A DNA stretch of 12,386 nucleotides from Moorena producens 3L. Lineage in GTDB: Bacteria > Cyanobacteriota > Cyanobacteriia > Cyanobacteriales > Coleofasciculaceae. The position numbers were made by a program, and so were the translations under genes. A model generated the notes under the pieces. That model worked only from the letters and a program-made list of their open reading frames with translations, was not told where the DNA came from and ran no database searches. Shown piece by piece: positions 5,914-12,386 of this stretch (within the stretch, counting starts at the first letter, position 1; every line of letters begins with the position of its first letter). The stretch is from contig NZ_GL890932.1 in the NCBI RefSeq assembly GCF_000211815.1, forward strand, positions 1-12,386, read 5' to 3'.

Positions 5914-7235
5914 CTGACAAAAGTTATTCCGGAGCATATTTGTACGTCAGTACTTTGAACTAATGCCTATAAGTTCGTTTTTCGTGTTGTTTGCGCGATG
6001 CCATAACTGGGTCAGGATCACGGTGGTCGGTGAAACTGACGTGACGAATCAGTCGCCATCCGTTTAACAGAGCAGTTTTGACCCAATCCCAGCCGATGCG
6101 GAAATAGCTGTTGCCACGTGCGCCAATGGGTGTCAACCCACCGTCGTTTTCCCGTTTCCACAACCAATGTGCCTTGGGCTGTGACATAAAGTGTGGCCAA
6201 GGCCAAGATGAACCACAGTCAAGGGCAGGGCACATACACACCGAATCTCAGATTTCTGGATGTTCCAGCCGTTGGACTGGTCGTCCTTAAAAGCCTCCTC
6301 AATATCGAATCTCAATCCGTATTCACAGAATGTTTGTAAGGTGGTCGGTTCATTACTGACGATCGCCCATTATCACCATTGATATTGTTGCGCCCAAATG
6401 CAAAGTGAACCGAGCCATACCATTGGTCTTTATGCAATCCCACGTTGTGAAAACACAGCGCTTCGCCCCGTAGAGCGTGAAACTGTTTAAGTTGACACCA
6501 ACCAATGCCCTAGCGCCAAAACAAGCGCATCCTTTTTCAAACGGATACGATAATGCCAATGCCATTGCTGAGTTAGGGCTTTGATCAAATCCTTATGGAC
6601 AAACCCGATTAGCAGCCAATAAGACAATTTTCACGTCTTTGGGTAGGCACCGAGCTGCTAGGTCCAACACATCTCGGTAGTCGCGTGTGGGAAACCATAG
6701 CACTGCTGTGGTGAAGCATAGCCCACGCCACTGGCAGGGCACGACCCCGATAAACCACTGCCACAAGGGAGCTGACAATATTCATCCCAGAACAACGACG
6801 TATCCAAGCTCAAGTAAAGACACTCCTGTTGCCAGTGGACCAAGGCCGCTTGGATCAAGGGTTTATACAGTCGATGTACATTGATACGAGGGTTATTGAG
6901 CCATCGACGGACCCGTCTGTGCTTACTGTGAGCATACTGTCGGAGGCAGGGTAGATAGGATATCCAGCGGGTCAGATTAACTTCACCACTATGGATCTTG
7001 GCTACCACCATCCATAGACAGACCGTTAGATGGGCTTTGTGTGCCCAGGGACTGGGTTGACCCAGCCAGGTATTCAGGGCATTGTAGAGGCGGGAGTTTT
7101 TTTTCGAGTGCGTTCCTATGGTTTTGAGTGGCATCGCGCATCTTAGAACGCTGGCTCCCACTCAGCTTTTTTTAATCCCTCAAACATCCATCTGACAAAC
7201 AGTTTGACAAAACAGTCACCGCCTTTTGTCAGTCA
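5911..7235 (-). mobile_element. IS4-like insertion sequence, degenerate
   Basis: TGACTGACAAAAG at 5911-5923 is exactly inverted at 7223-7235, which gives a 13-bp terminal repeat and an element of about 1.3 kb; the exact outermost bases are uncertain by a few nt. The repeat lies 1 bp outside the transposase stop at one end and about 90 bp beyond its start at the other. No matching target duplication flanks it. At one side it joins a truncated vapC, at the other the last part of the right ISAs1 copy, which suggests an adjacent deletion after insertion. Confidence 0.7.
5924..7134 (-). pseudogene. IS4-like DDE transposase, multiply frameshifted
   Basis: On the - strand several overlapping frames together cover one transposase. 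The first block (7134 to about 6750) reads ALNTWLGQPSPWAHKAHLTV, RRWLNNPRINVHRLYKPLIQ and LYLSLDTSLFWDEYCQL, the last containing the first DDE aspartate region. Later blocks in other frames show LPKDVKIVLLAANR (6593-6650), RFDIEEAFKDDQSNGWNIQK (about 6240-6310), then GNSYFRIGWDWVKTALLNGW, DPDPVMASRKQHEKRTYR. A premature TAG follows RTYRH at about 5960, with FKVLTYKYAPE and the original TAA (5924-5926) beyond it. I recognise this as a cyanobacterial IS4-superfamily transposase; the exact ISfinder name is not known to me. It cannot be active. A GTG-started frame from 7161 extends the N-terminus but is not preferred over ATG 7134. Confidence 0.75.
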
Positions 7236-7240
7236 GTCAG

Positions 7241-7403
7241 CGCAAACGCAAGCATCAGTTACCTCAAATCTTTGCAGTTGCTCGTAATTTTGCGCTGAAT
7301 ATCTATCGCTCCAATGGCTTCTCCAATATGGCTCAAGCACAGCGATACTGCCAATTTGGACGCTCACACACAAAGAGCGCATTTTTAGAATGAAATAGCC
7401 CTG
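7241..7403 (+). mobile_element. ISAs1-type IS, right copy, 3' remnant
   Basis: This 163-bp piece is the inverted counterpart of the left IS end; 7252-7403 matches 2217-2368 with one mismatch. It keeps the 17-bp terminal repeat at 7387-7403 and encodes on the + strand the last 50 or so transposase residues (KHQLPQIFAVARN, ALNIYRSNGFSNMAQAQRYC, KSAFLE, stop at 7391-7393). The rest of the copy is absent, replaced by the IS4-like element. Confidence 0.85.
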
Positions 7404-7412
7404 GGATTTAAC
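7404..7412. repeat. Right target-site duplication GGATTTAAC
   Basis: Perfect 9-bp direct repeat of 2208-2216, immediately outside the outer IS terminus at 7403. It carries the original 3' end codons of the gene at 1957. Confidence 0.85.
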
Positions 7413-7429
7413 AATCTTAAAATAGAGTG

Positions 7430-7472
7430 TCCTACTCCCGACTCCCGATTCCCTACTCCCTATTCCCTTCTC
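7430..7472. repeat. Heptamer tract (CTACTCCCGACTCCCGATT)
   Basis: About six units of the CCCGATT/CCCTATT heptamer family fill the gap between the restored stop of the 1957 gene (7423-7425) and the stop of the convergent gene at 7474. It may separate the two convergent transcripts. Confidence 0.75.
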
Positions 7473-7473
7473 T

Positions 7474-9495
7474 TCAAAATGGCCACAACCGTTGCAGCAA
7501 TCGCCAAATTTTAACCACTAGCTCTTCTATCCAAAGTATGGTTATGTCTAACCACTCCAGCACTCGTTCTAAAGGATGTTTAACATATCCTTCTGGAGTT
7601 GCTTTAGTTTCAATCCAGTCTTGATTTGGCTCTACATCACTATGGTTTCTAGAGTTAGCGATCGCACTATTTTCTTCTCCCTTAGATCCGTTAACCTTGG
7701 TGCTACCAGAGTTAACAACTGCTAGCGTTTGATCTTGAGATTCTTTGGGAGTAGTTTTTCCTAAATTATCCTGAATTTGGGACAGGTCTGGTGATTTTTC
7801 AGTCCTGGAATTTGTATTCTGGCTGATGGATCGTCTTGGTTTAGTTTTTGAGGATTTCTTTCTGGAAATAATCAGCTTACCTGGAGTTTTTATTAAGTTC
7901 AGGTATCGCTTAAAGAGGGTCCAAATAGACTTTTCTGGCTTCACAGGAATCTTGCTGTTGAATCCTTCTGGTAACTGATGTCTAGATTTAAGATTAGCAA
8001 CCGGTAATTCTGCCTGATTTCCGGAGTTGGAGGTTGAGGAAGATAAATTTTGGTAGTGCTCAGATCCATCTGGGTTGCCCCATAAATCATTATCGGATAA
8101 CCAAGGATCAAGTTCATCTGATTTAGACCGAGATGGTATTGAGGTGGATGGTTTTAATGACGGGGAAAGTGATGGGGAATTATCTCCTGATAGCTGATGG
8201 GCTTCTGGGTAGAAATCATCCCTGTTTCCTCCTGGTAAAACCTCTCCAGAACCAGAAGGAATTTCAGATTGCTCTGAGGAACCACTCAAACTAAAATTAG
8301 ATGATTTTCTGCCAAAGAAGTAGTCAATCGCAGCATAGATTAAGGTTAAGAGTTTAAATCGGTTAGTTTCAGACCCCGCCGTTACCTCCTCTGAGCTATC
8401 ACCCTTAATCAATGGTTTTTGTAGGGCTTTAATCAGCTGATTAGTGCTCTGGCGCAGCTTTAGGGGGATTTGCTCACTCAGTTTAACCACCACTTCAGAC
8501 CCTGGGACTAATTGGTGTGATTCCAGCTCAAGCAATTTGTCATCCAGAAAGCCCAATACCTCCTCAATTGGGGTAGACGGTGATAGATTGAATGCTTCGG
8601 GTTTAGGTTGTCCGTGCTCAGAGGTTGCTGATTGAGGGTTGGAAACAGCTGGAATGATCCTCGATTCCCCGAAGAGATTAATTGCGATCGCTACAGGACT
8701 AGTTTGCACCCACGCCATCAATCGCCAGAATAGCCTGATCGGTGGAAAAATAGGGGGGTGATCTAAGGTAGCAAGGGAAGGGGATGCTTTTTTGCCATCT
8801 AACGAGTGGGCTAAACGCCATTTACGCAGTAAGTCAGCCACCTCCCAGCTGATTCTGGATGTTAGTTTTTGCTGCTGCTGGGGTGTCAATATATCCAGAA
8901 TTTGATTGTCCACTGTCACCAGCACTAGACCCCTGTTGTCCAATAAACAGGCCACTCCCTGAATCAGGATATGCTGATTAGTTGGGGCTTTAGCTGGGGT
9001 TTGATTTGGGGTTGCCCATTCTCCTGGGGTTACAGCTTGCCCATTATTTAGGCTGACAGGTTGCCCGTTATTTAGGGATGTTCCCCTTTGCCGTTCGATT
9101 AGGATAGGTTGCCCGTTATTTAGGGTAACAGCTTGCCCATTAGACGGTCTTAGGTTGTCTAGACCAAGTTGAAGGTTAAAGCTGCCAAGGTTCAACTCTT
9201 GTAAGACTCGCTGAATTGCTGTATCTGCTTCTGGCGGTGTTTCCTGGGTCTGGGCGTGGCTAAATGTCCTTAATTGGGGCAATCCAGCTTTTACTGAAGA
9301 GGAGATTTGACGCCCAGCCGATAAACTAGCTTGCACTAGCAGGTAAACCGGATAAAGTAAAATTTGTCCTCCCCATACCGCTGCAACCTTTAAATGCCGT
9401 GTTGTACGTTCAATTTGGTCAACAAACCGTTGAGATTGTCGATTGATAAAGTTAAACAATCTACTGCGATAGGGACCTTTGGCAGGGGAAGACAT
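7474..9495 (-). CDS. Cyanobacterial hypothetical protein, 673 aa, with NNGQ repeats
   Basis: The frame runs from ATG 9495-9493 to TGA 7476-7474 without interruption and has two HIP1 sites. The basic N-terminus (RSRLFNFINRQSQRF, DQIERTTRHLKVAAVW) leads into a hydrophobic segment at about 38-56 (VAAVWGGQILLYPVYLLVQ), suggesting membrane or thylakoid association. Residues 118-156 carry a repeat of the form LNNGQPV. A compact region follows (ILIQGVACLLDNRGLVLVTV, then LTPQQQQKLTSRISWEVADL). Residues of roughly 380-600 are low-complexity, Ser/Asn/Pro/Lys-rich and probably disordered. The C-terminus HPLERVLEWLDITILWIEEL, VVKIWRLLQRLWPF is hydrophobic/amphipathic and may contact membrane. I recognise it only as a cyanobacteria-type conserved hypothetical; no catalytic motif is visible. 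The gene is monocistronic here and convergent with the 1957 gene. A candidate promoter lies at 9523-9551. No clear RBS precedes the start. Confidence 0.8.
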   Translation of the reverse strand: MSSPAKGPYRSRLFNFINRQSQRFVDQIERTTRHLKVAAVWGGQILLYPVYLLVQASLSAGRQISSSVKAGLPQLRTFSHAQTQETPPEADTAIQRVLQELNLGSFNLQLGLDNLRPSNGQAVTLNNGQPILIERQRGTSLNNGQPVSLNNGQAVTPGEWATPNQTPAKAPTNQHILIQGVACLLDNRGLVLVTVDNQILDILTPQQQQKLTSRISWEVADLLRKWRLAHSLDGKKASPSLATLDHPPIFPPIRLFWRLMAWVQTSPVAIAINLFGESRIIPAVSNPQSATSEHGQPKPEAFNLSPSTPIEEVLGFLDDKLLELESHQLVPGSEVVVKLSEQIPLKLRQSTNQLIKALQKPLIKGDSSEEVTAGSETNRFKLLTLIYAAIDYFFGRKSSNFSLSGSSEQSEIPSGSGEVLPGGNRDDFYPEAHQLSGDNSPSLSPSLKPSTSIPSRSKSDELDPWLSDNDLWGNPDGSEHYQNLSSSTSNSGNQAELPVANLKSRHQLPEGFNSKIPVKPEKSIWTLFKRYLNLIKTPGKLIISRKKSSKTKPRRSISQNTNSRTEKSPDLSQIQDNLGKTTPKESQDQTLAVVNSGSTKVNGSKGEENSAIANSRNHSDVEPNQDWIETKATPEGYVKHPLERVLEWLDITILWIEELVVKIWRLLQRLWPF
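9011..9142 (-). repeat. 24-bp coding tandem repeat (LNNGQPVT)
   Basis: On the + strand, GGTTGCCCGTTATTTAGGG-type units recur around 9035, 9059, 9108 and 9132, with decayed units between them and near 9011. A 24-bp period preserves the reading frame and encodes LNNGQ(P/A)V(S/T). Near-identical units (TTGCCCGTTATTTAGGG twice) suggest recent duplication. Confidence 0.75.
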
Positions 9496-9522
9496 GATGG
9501 TTATTGCTTGGGTGAGGGATTA

Positions 9523-9551
9523 GCTATAGCGATTTGTATCTCGATTGTGAA
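9523..9551 (-). promoter_or_regulatory. Candidate promoter of the 673-aa protein gene
   Basis: Read on the - strand: TTCACA (9551-9546), a 17-nt spacer, then TATAGC (9528-9523). This matches five of six -35 and four of six -10 consensus bases and would start transcription about 20 nt before the ATG at 9495. Confidence 0.45.
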
Positions 9552-9570
9552 CACACTTATTGCAGGAAAA

Positions 9571-9605
9571 GGCAAAAGGCAACAGGCAACAGGCAACAGG
9601 CAACA
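9571..9605. repeat. Heptamer tandem array GGCAACA
   Basis: One variant unit (GGCAAAA, 9571-9577) is followed by four exact GGCAACA units at 9578-9605. It is a 7-bp repeat of different sequence from the CCCGATT family, just upstream of the promoter for the 673-residue gene. Confidence 0.85.
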
Positions 9606-9819
9606 GGGGCAAGAGCTCCTCAATTTTATTGTCCAATAAAAAAAGAGCTTTTAGGTTTACATCTCAAATACAAACGCGCTTATCAGCCTGATCGACATTT
9701 AAGCTGCATCTATACCAGGAACTGGTTATTGGTTGACAGTTGACGGCTAGCGCTCATAGCACTACCCATTAAGCTGTTTGACATTGATACAAGCTCAAAA
9801 GCTGTTGTAGTCAACTTTT

Positions 9820-9866
9820 AGGTGCGACCCGTGGCGAATTTAATTCTTCATGGGTCAAGGGCACCT
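9820..9866. repeat. Imperfect palindrome, dispersed-repeat type
   Basis: AGGTGC-GACCC (9820-9830) pairs with GGGTC (9852-9856) and GCACCT (9861-9866) with a 4-nt AAGG bulge and a 21-nt loop. The position within a divergent spacer allows a regulatory role, but a dispersed cyanobacterial repeat is more likely. Confidence 0.5.
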
Positions 9867-10004
9867 TTGCCTCTAGCATGCATGCCTCTTGCCTTGCGCG
9901 TAGCGCTATAACTTTCAATAAACCACCAATAACAAATTAATCATAGTCGGTGCCATTGATTTTAGGGAAAATTTGACTAATCTTATTCCAATTACTTAAA
10001 CCCA

Positions 10005-12386
10005 ATGGATCAGATTAGGATTATTGATGGAATTAATCATGCGATCGCAAAACTCCGTGCTTTAACTCAAACAAATGTTCAGCAGGGTTGGCGATACTGT
10101 AATGAAGATATTCCTTACCCTGTGGCCACTCAACCAGAGTGCTGGGAGAATTGGTCAATAGCCCAACGTAATGACAAGGATTACATTACTTGGTCTGCTG
10201 GCAGACAAGTGATCTGGTTGAGTCAACGATTCCTAGTGCCCCAGGATTTGCAGGGCTATCCTTTAGCTGGCTTAGGATTACGTTTGGTATTGACGTGGTG
10301 GGCAGAATCGGCTGAGATTTTTGTCAACGGTCAGCTGGTACAAGAAGGGGATTTGTTTGATTCCTCCACACGGATGCTGCTAACTTCAACAGTCGTGCCA
10401 GGGGAAGAGTTTGCCGTAGCCCTAAGGTTGGTTAGTCCTGGTCATGATATCGGGGGATTAATGCGATCGCAAATCCTCTACGAAGCCACCAATCATGATA
10501 TCGATCCAGGCTTTGTAGCTGATGAATTGGCTGTCTTACAAAAGTATAGCGCTAACTTTGAACCCGAAAAATTAGCGACTCTAGCTAAGGCTGTGGCTGA
10601 GATTAATTGGGATATGGTTTCACAGCCGACAGAATTTATGCGATCGCTTACCCGATTGCGCCAACAACTCAGTACAATTGAGAATTCAAACTTCAGAATT
10701 CAAAATAGTCAAAACTCTATCCAAATGCTAGGTCATGCTCACCTTGATCTAGCTTGGTTATGGCCAGTGAGCGAGACCTGGGACGTAGCTGTGCGTACCT
10801 TTGAATCAGTATTAAAGCTACAGCAAGAATTTCCAGATTTCACCTTTTGCCATACCACACCTGCCCTTTATGCCTGGATAGAGCAGCATCGCCCTGACTT
10901 ATTTAAAGCGATTAAACAACAAGTGGCTGCTGGTCGCTGGGAAATTGTGGGGGGGATGTGGGTAGAACCGGAATTAAATTTAATTGATGGTGAATCAATT
11001 GTCCGACAAATCCTCTATGGTCAACGTTACGTCCAGAAAACCTTCGGTCAGTTAACCACAGTGGCATGGGTAACCGATAGTTTTGGCTTCTGTTGGCAAC
11101 TACCTCAATTGCTCAAACAGGGTGGAATTGACTACTTCGTGACCCAGAAGCTGCACTGGAACGATAGCACCAAATTTCCCTATGGTGCTTTCTGGTGGCA
11201 GTCTCCCGATGGCAGTCAAATCTTCAGCCTAATGTCTCCCCCTAACGTTGCTGGTGTTATGGATACAAATCCCATTACTATGGCAAGCTATGCCATTGAT
11301 TGGGAAATTCAAACTTCACTCAAGGAGGCATTTTGGTTACCTGGTGTGGGAGATCATGGCGGTGGTCCCACCAGGGATATGTTACAAGTAGCAAGACGTT
11401 GGCAACAATCCCCATTCTTCCCAAAGCTGGAATTTACCACGGCCAGTGAGTATTTGTTGTTCGCGAAGCGTGGCCTTTTGGCCAAGGTTAGCAGGTTGAA
11501 GGTTGCAAGTTGTGTTGAGAACCTTAGTGTCGGAAGTGTCGGAAGTGTGGGGAGAGAAGAAAGCAGAACAGAGCAGAGGGGAGGGGGGAAAGGCCAAAGC
11601 CAAACCACTAAAGAGATTCCGGTCTGGAATGATGAACTATATCTAGAATTCCATCGGGGTTGCTATACCACTCACGCTGACCAAAAGCGCTATCTACGTC
11701 GTTGTGAGGGATTGTTGTACCAAGCAGAACTGTTTGCAGCCCTAAAAACCATTGCGACAGGACAAGCGTATCCTAAGACTGAACTAGAGGAAGCCTGGAA
11801 AAAGGTGTTATTTAATCAGTTCCACGATATATTACCAGGAACATCGATTCCGGAAGTCTTTGTAGACGCTAATCAGGCTTGGCAGGAAGTAGAGGAGGTG
11901 ACGGGAGATATATTGGAGGAATCCTTAAATGCGATCGCATCCAAGATCACCCTGCCACCACCACCAAAACCCAATGCTCAAGCGATTATTGTCTTTAATC
12001 CTCTCAATTGGCAGCGTTCAGAAGTAATTGCGATTTCTTTAGCTGTTTCGTTACCTGTTTCTATACCGGTCGAGTCAATCGAATGGGAAGTGTATGACTG
12101 TTTTGGGGAAAAGATAGTCTCTCAAGTTAGCCACGATCAAGCCCAAGATATCCCAAACCATGACAATAACAATGAAAATCTCTCCTATTCTCAAATAGAA
12201 TTGCTGTTTCTAGCCAGTAATATTCCTTCGGTAGGATATCGTGTTTTTTGGTTGTGCAGCAATGATGTGGAGTTGACCATAGAGCTATCTCCCGATTCCC
12301 GATTCCCGATTCCCGATTCCCTCCTGGGAGGGGTTAGGGCGTGTTTTCAAAGTTTTCCGCAAGATTTAGATCCCCCCCAGCCCCCC
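10005..12386 (+). CDS. GH38 alpha-mannosidase, 3' end beyond the window
   Basis: The frame is open from ATG 10005 to the window edge (794 codons). It encodes a glycoside hydrolase family 38 retaining alpha-mannosidase, a zinc enzyme that removes alpha-linked mannose. Residues 1-220 form an N-terminal beta-rich domain. The catalytic domain opens with LGHAHLDLAWLWP (242-254), where H246 and D248 match the zinc ligands; WVTDSFGF places the nucleophile at D358; PGVGDHGGGPT gives the later zinc ligand H451. VWNDELYLEFHRGCYTTHAD (from about 540) begins the helical middle domain, with FNQFHDILPGTSI later. The C-terminal beta domain starts near 655 and is cut by the window. Bacterial relatives usually exceed 1000 residues. 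No signal peptide, so probably cytosolic. Three repeat-derived insertions (about residues 225-239, 486-537 and 763-772) are in frame. There are four HIP1 sites. No RBS is evident before the start; the frame is divergent to the 7474-9495 gene. Confidence 0.9.
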   Translation, partial: MDQIRIIDGINHAIAKLRALTQTNVQQGWRYCNEDIPYPVATQPECWENWSIAQRNDKDYITWSAGRQVIWLSQRFLVPQDLQGYPLAGLGLRLVLTWWAESAEIFVNGQLVQEGDLFDSSTRMLLTSTVVPGEEFAVALRLVSPGHDIGGLMRSQILYEATNHDIDPGFVADELAVLQKYSANFEPEKLATLAKAVAEINWDMVSQPTEFMRSLTRLRQQLSTIENSNFRIQNSQNSIQMLGHAHLDLAWLWPVSETWDVAVRTFESVLKLQQEFPDFTFCHTTPALYAWIEQHRPDLFKAIKQQVAAGRWEIVGGMWVEPELNLIDGESIVRQILYGQRYVQKTFGQLTTVAWVTDSFGFCWQLPQLLKQGGIDYFVTQKLHWNDSTKFPYGAFWWQSPDGSQIFSLMSPPNVAGVMDTNPITMASYAIDWEIQTSLKEAFWLPGVGDHGGGPTRDMLQVARRWQQSPFFPKLEFTTASEYLLFAKRGLLAKVSRLKVASCVENLSVGSVGSVGREESRTEQRGGGKGQSQTTKEIPVWNDELYLEFHRGCYTTHADQKRYLRRCEGLLYQAELFAALKTIATGQAYPKTELEEAWKKVLFNQFHDILPGTSIPEVFVDANQAWQEVEEVTGDILEESLNAIASKITLPPPPKPNAQAIIVFNPLNWQRSEVIAISLAVSLPVSIPVESIEWEVYDCFGEKIVSQVSHDQAQDIPNHDNNNENLSYSQIELLFLASNIPSVGYRVFWLCSNDVELTIELSPDSRFPIPDSLLGGVRACFQSFPQDLDPPQPP
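10677..10719 (+). repeat. In-frame GAATTCA-type repeat inside GH38 gene
   Basis: GAATTCAAACTTCAGAATTCAAAATAG contains two GAATTCAAA units and encodes the low-complexity ENSNFRIQNSQNS just before the catalytic domain. AATTCAAA-type short repeats are common in cyanobacterial spacers, so this looks like a repeat captured in a coding linker. Confidence 0.6.
11460..11615 (+). repeat. Repeat-derived in-frame insert in GH38 gene
   Basis: About 52 codons (residues 486-537) lie between the catalytic domain and VWNDELYLEFHRG, where the family has only a short linker. The DNA is composite: a palindromic piece TGGCCTTTTGGCCA at 11471-11484 preceded by TTCGCGAAGCG, then two and a half copies of the 9-mer GTGTCGGAA (11527-11553), then a purine-rich stretch. 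All remain in frame. Confidence 0.65.
12291..12322 (+). repeat. CCCGATT heptamer array inside GH38 coding sequence
   Basis: Four CCCGATT units (12291-12318) plus a partial fifth are read as PDSRFPIPDS within the C-terminal beta domain. This is the same family as the intergenic array at 679-773. The C-rich bases to the window end (CCCCCCCAGCCCCCC) may be a further repeat. Confidence 0.8.

Larger units (their letters stand above)
2217..7403. mobile_element. Composite transposon flanked by inverted ISAs1-type copies
   Basis: The element is 5187 bp. Its two ends are inverted copies of the same IS end: 2217-2368 and 7252-7403 are reverse complements with a single mismatch over 152 bp. Both outer ends carry CAGGGCTATTTCATTCT as a terminal repeat, and a perfect 9-bp direct repeat flanks the whole unit. 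A single IS insertion would place different ends at the two borders, so this arrangement indicates that two IS copies moved together with the DNA between them. Cargo in order: methyltransferase, PhyH dioxygenase, vapC remnant, then a second IS. Both ISAs1 transposases are now dead, so movement would need a transposase supplied in trans. Removal of the unit restores a plausible uninterrupted gene at 1957. Confidence 0.85.
9496..10004. other. Divergent spacer, repeat-rich, no gene
   Basis: This 509-bp gap separates two divergently transcribed genes. It holds a candidate promoter for the left gene (9523-9551), a GGCAACA array (9571-9605), an imperfect palindrome (9820-9866) and a GCGCGTAGCGCT motif (9897-9908). 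A TTGACA at 9733-9738 has no good -10 at the right distance. Short frames here (for example 9534-9743) are repeat-derived and are not considered genes. Confidence 0.6.

Noticed and set aside
5900..5920. Complete short vapC starting from TTG at 5920
   Set aside because: The supposed start lies in the IS4-like terminal repeat and the N-terminal half of the PIN domain, including the first catalytic Asp, is missing.
9733..9761. Promoter with TTGACA at 9733 for the GH38 gene
   Set aside because: No acceptable -10 hexamer lies 16-18 nt downstream, and the distance to the GH38 start is over 240 nt.
11354..11608. - strand frames over the GH38 insert
   Set aside because: They run opposite a continuous GH38 frame and consist largely of translated 9-mer and purine repeats (LPTLPTLPTL).

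Overview
The window looks like accessory chromosome of a large-genome filamentous cyanobacterium, possibly of the Moorena/Coleofasciculus type (genus is inference). It has eight HIP1 octamers (GCGATCGC at 157, 5808, 7668, 8684, 10041, 10463, 10640 and 11931), repeated heptamer CCCGATT/CCCTATT tracts, several other dispersed palindromic repeats, and protein families that I recognise from cyanobacteria.

Left flank (1-2216): the 3' end of a frameshifted gene encoding a TPR-like repeat tail; a repeat-rich spacer with a 13-unit heptamer array; a 66-residue small protein behind a structured leader; an ICMT/PEMT-like membrane methyltransferase; and a small conserved-looking hypothetical gene 10 nt downstream of it.

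Centre (2217-7403): a 5.19-kb composite transposon not visible as a single open feature. Two inverted copies of an ISAs1-type insertion sequence form its ends, the same 17-bp terminal repeat lies at both outer ends, and a perfect 9-bp target duplication (GGATTTAAC) flanks it at 2208-2216 and 7404-7412. The left IS is complete in length (1363 bp) but its transposase is broken, and it carries a nested 74-76-bp palindromic mini-element. The cargo is a class I SAM-dependent methyltransferase and a PhyH-type Fe(II)/2-oxoglutarate dioxygenase on the + strand, plus the 3' half of a vapC toxin gene on the - strand. A second degenerate IS (IS4-like, 1.3 kb) abuts both the vapC break and the last 163 bp of the right ISAs1 copy, so it probably caused or accompanied a deletion of both. 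The transposon landed a few codons before the stop of the small hypothetical gene and replaced its last three residues.

Right flank (7404-12386): a 673-residue cyanobacterial hypothetical protein on the - strand with a 24-bp coding repeat; a 509-bp divergent spacer full of short repeats; and the first 794 codons of a GH38 alpha-mannosidase on the + strand, running off the window. This reading frame carries three in-frame insertions of repeat-derived DNA at domain boundaries.

The two cargo enzymes are the only intact mobile genes and could act together as a methylation plus hydroxylation tailoring pair; their substrate cannot be read from the sequence. No rRNA, tRNA or CRISPR array was seen.
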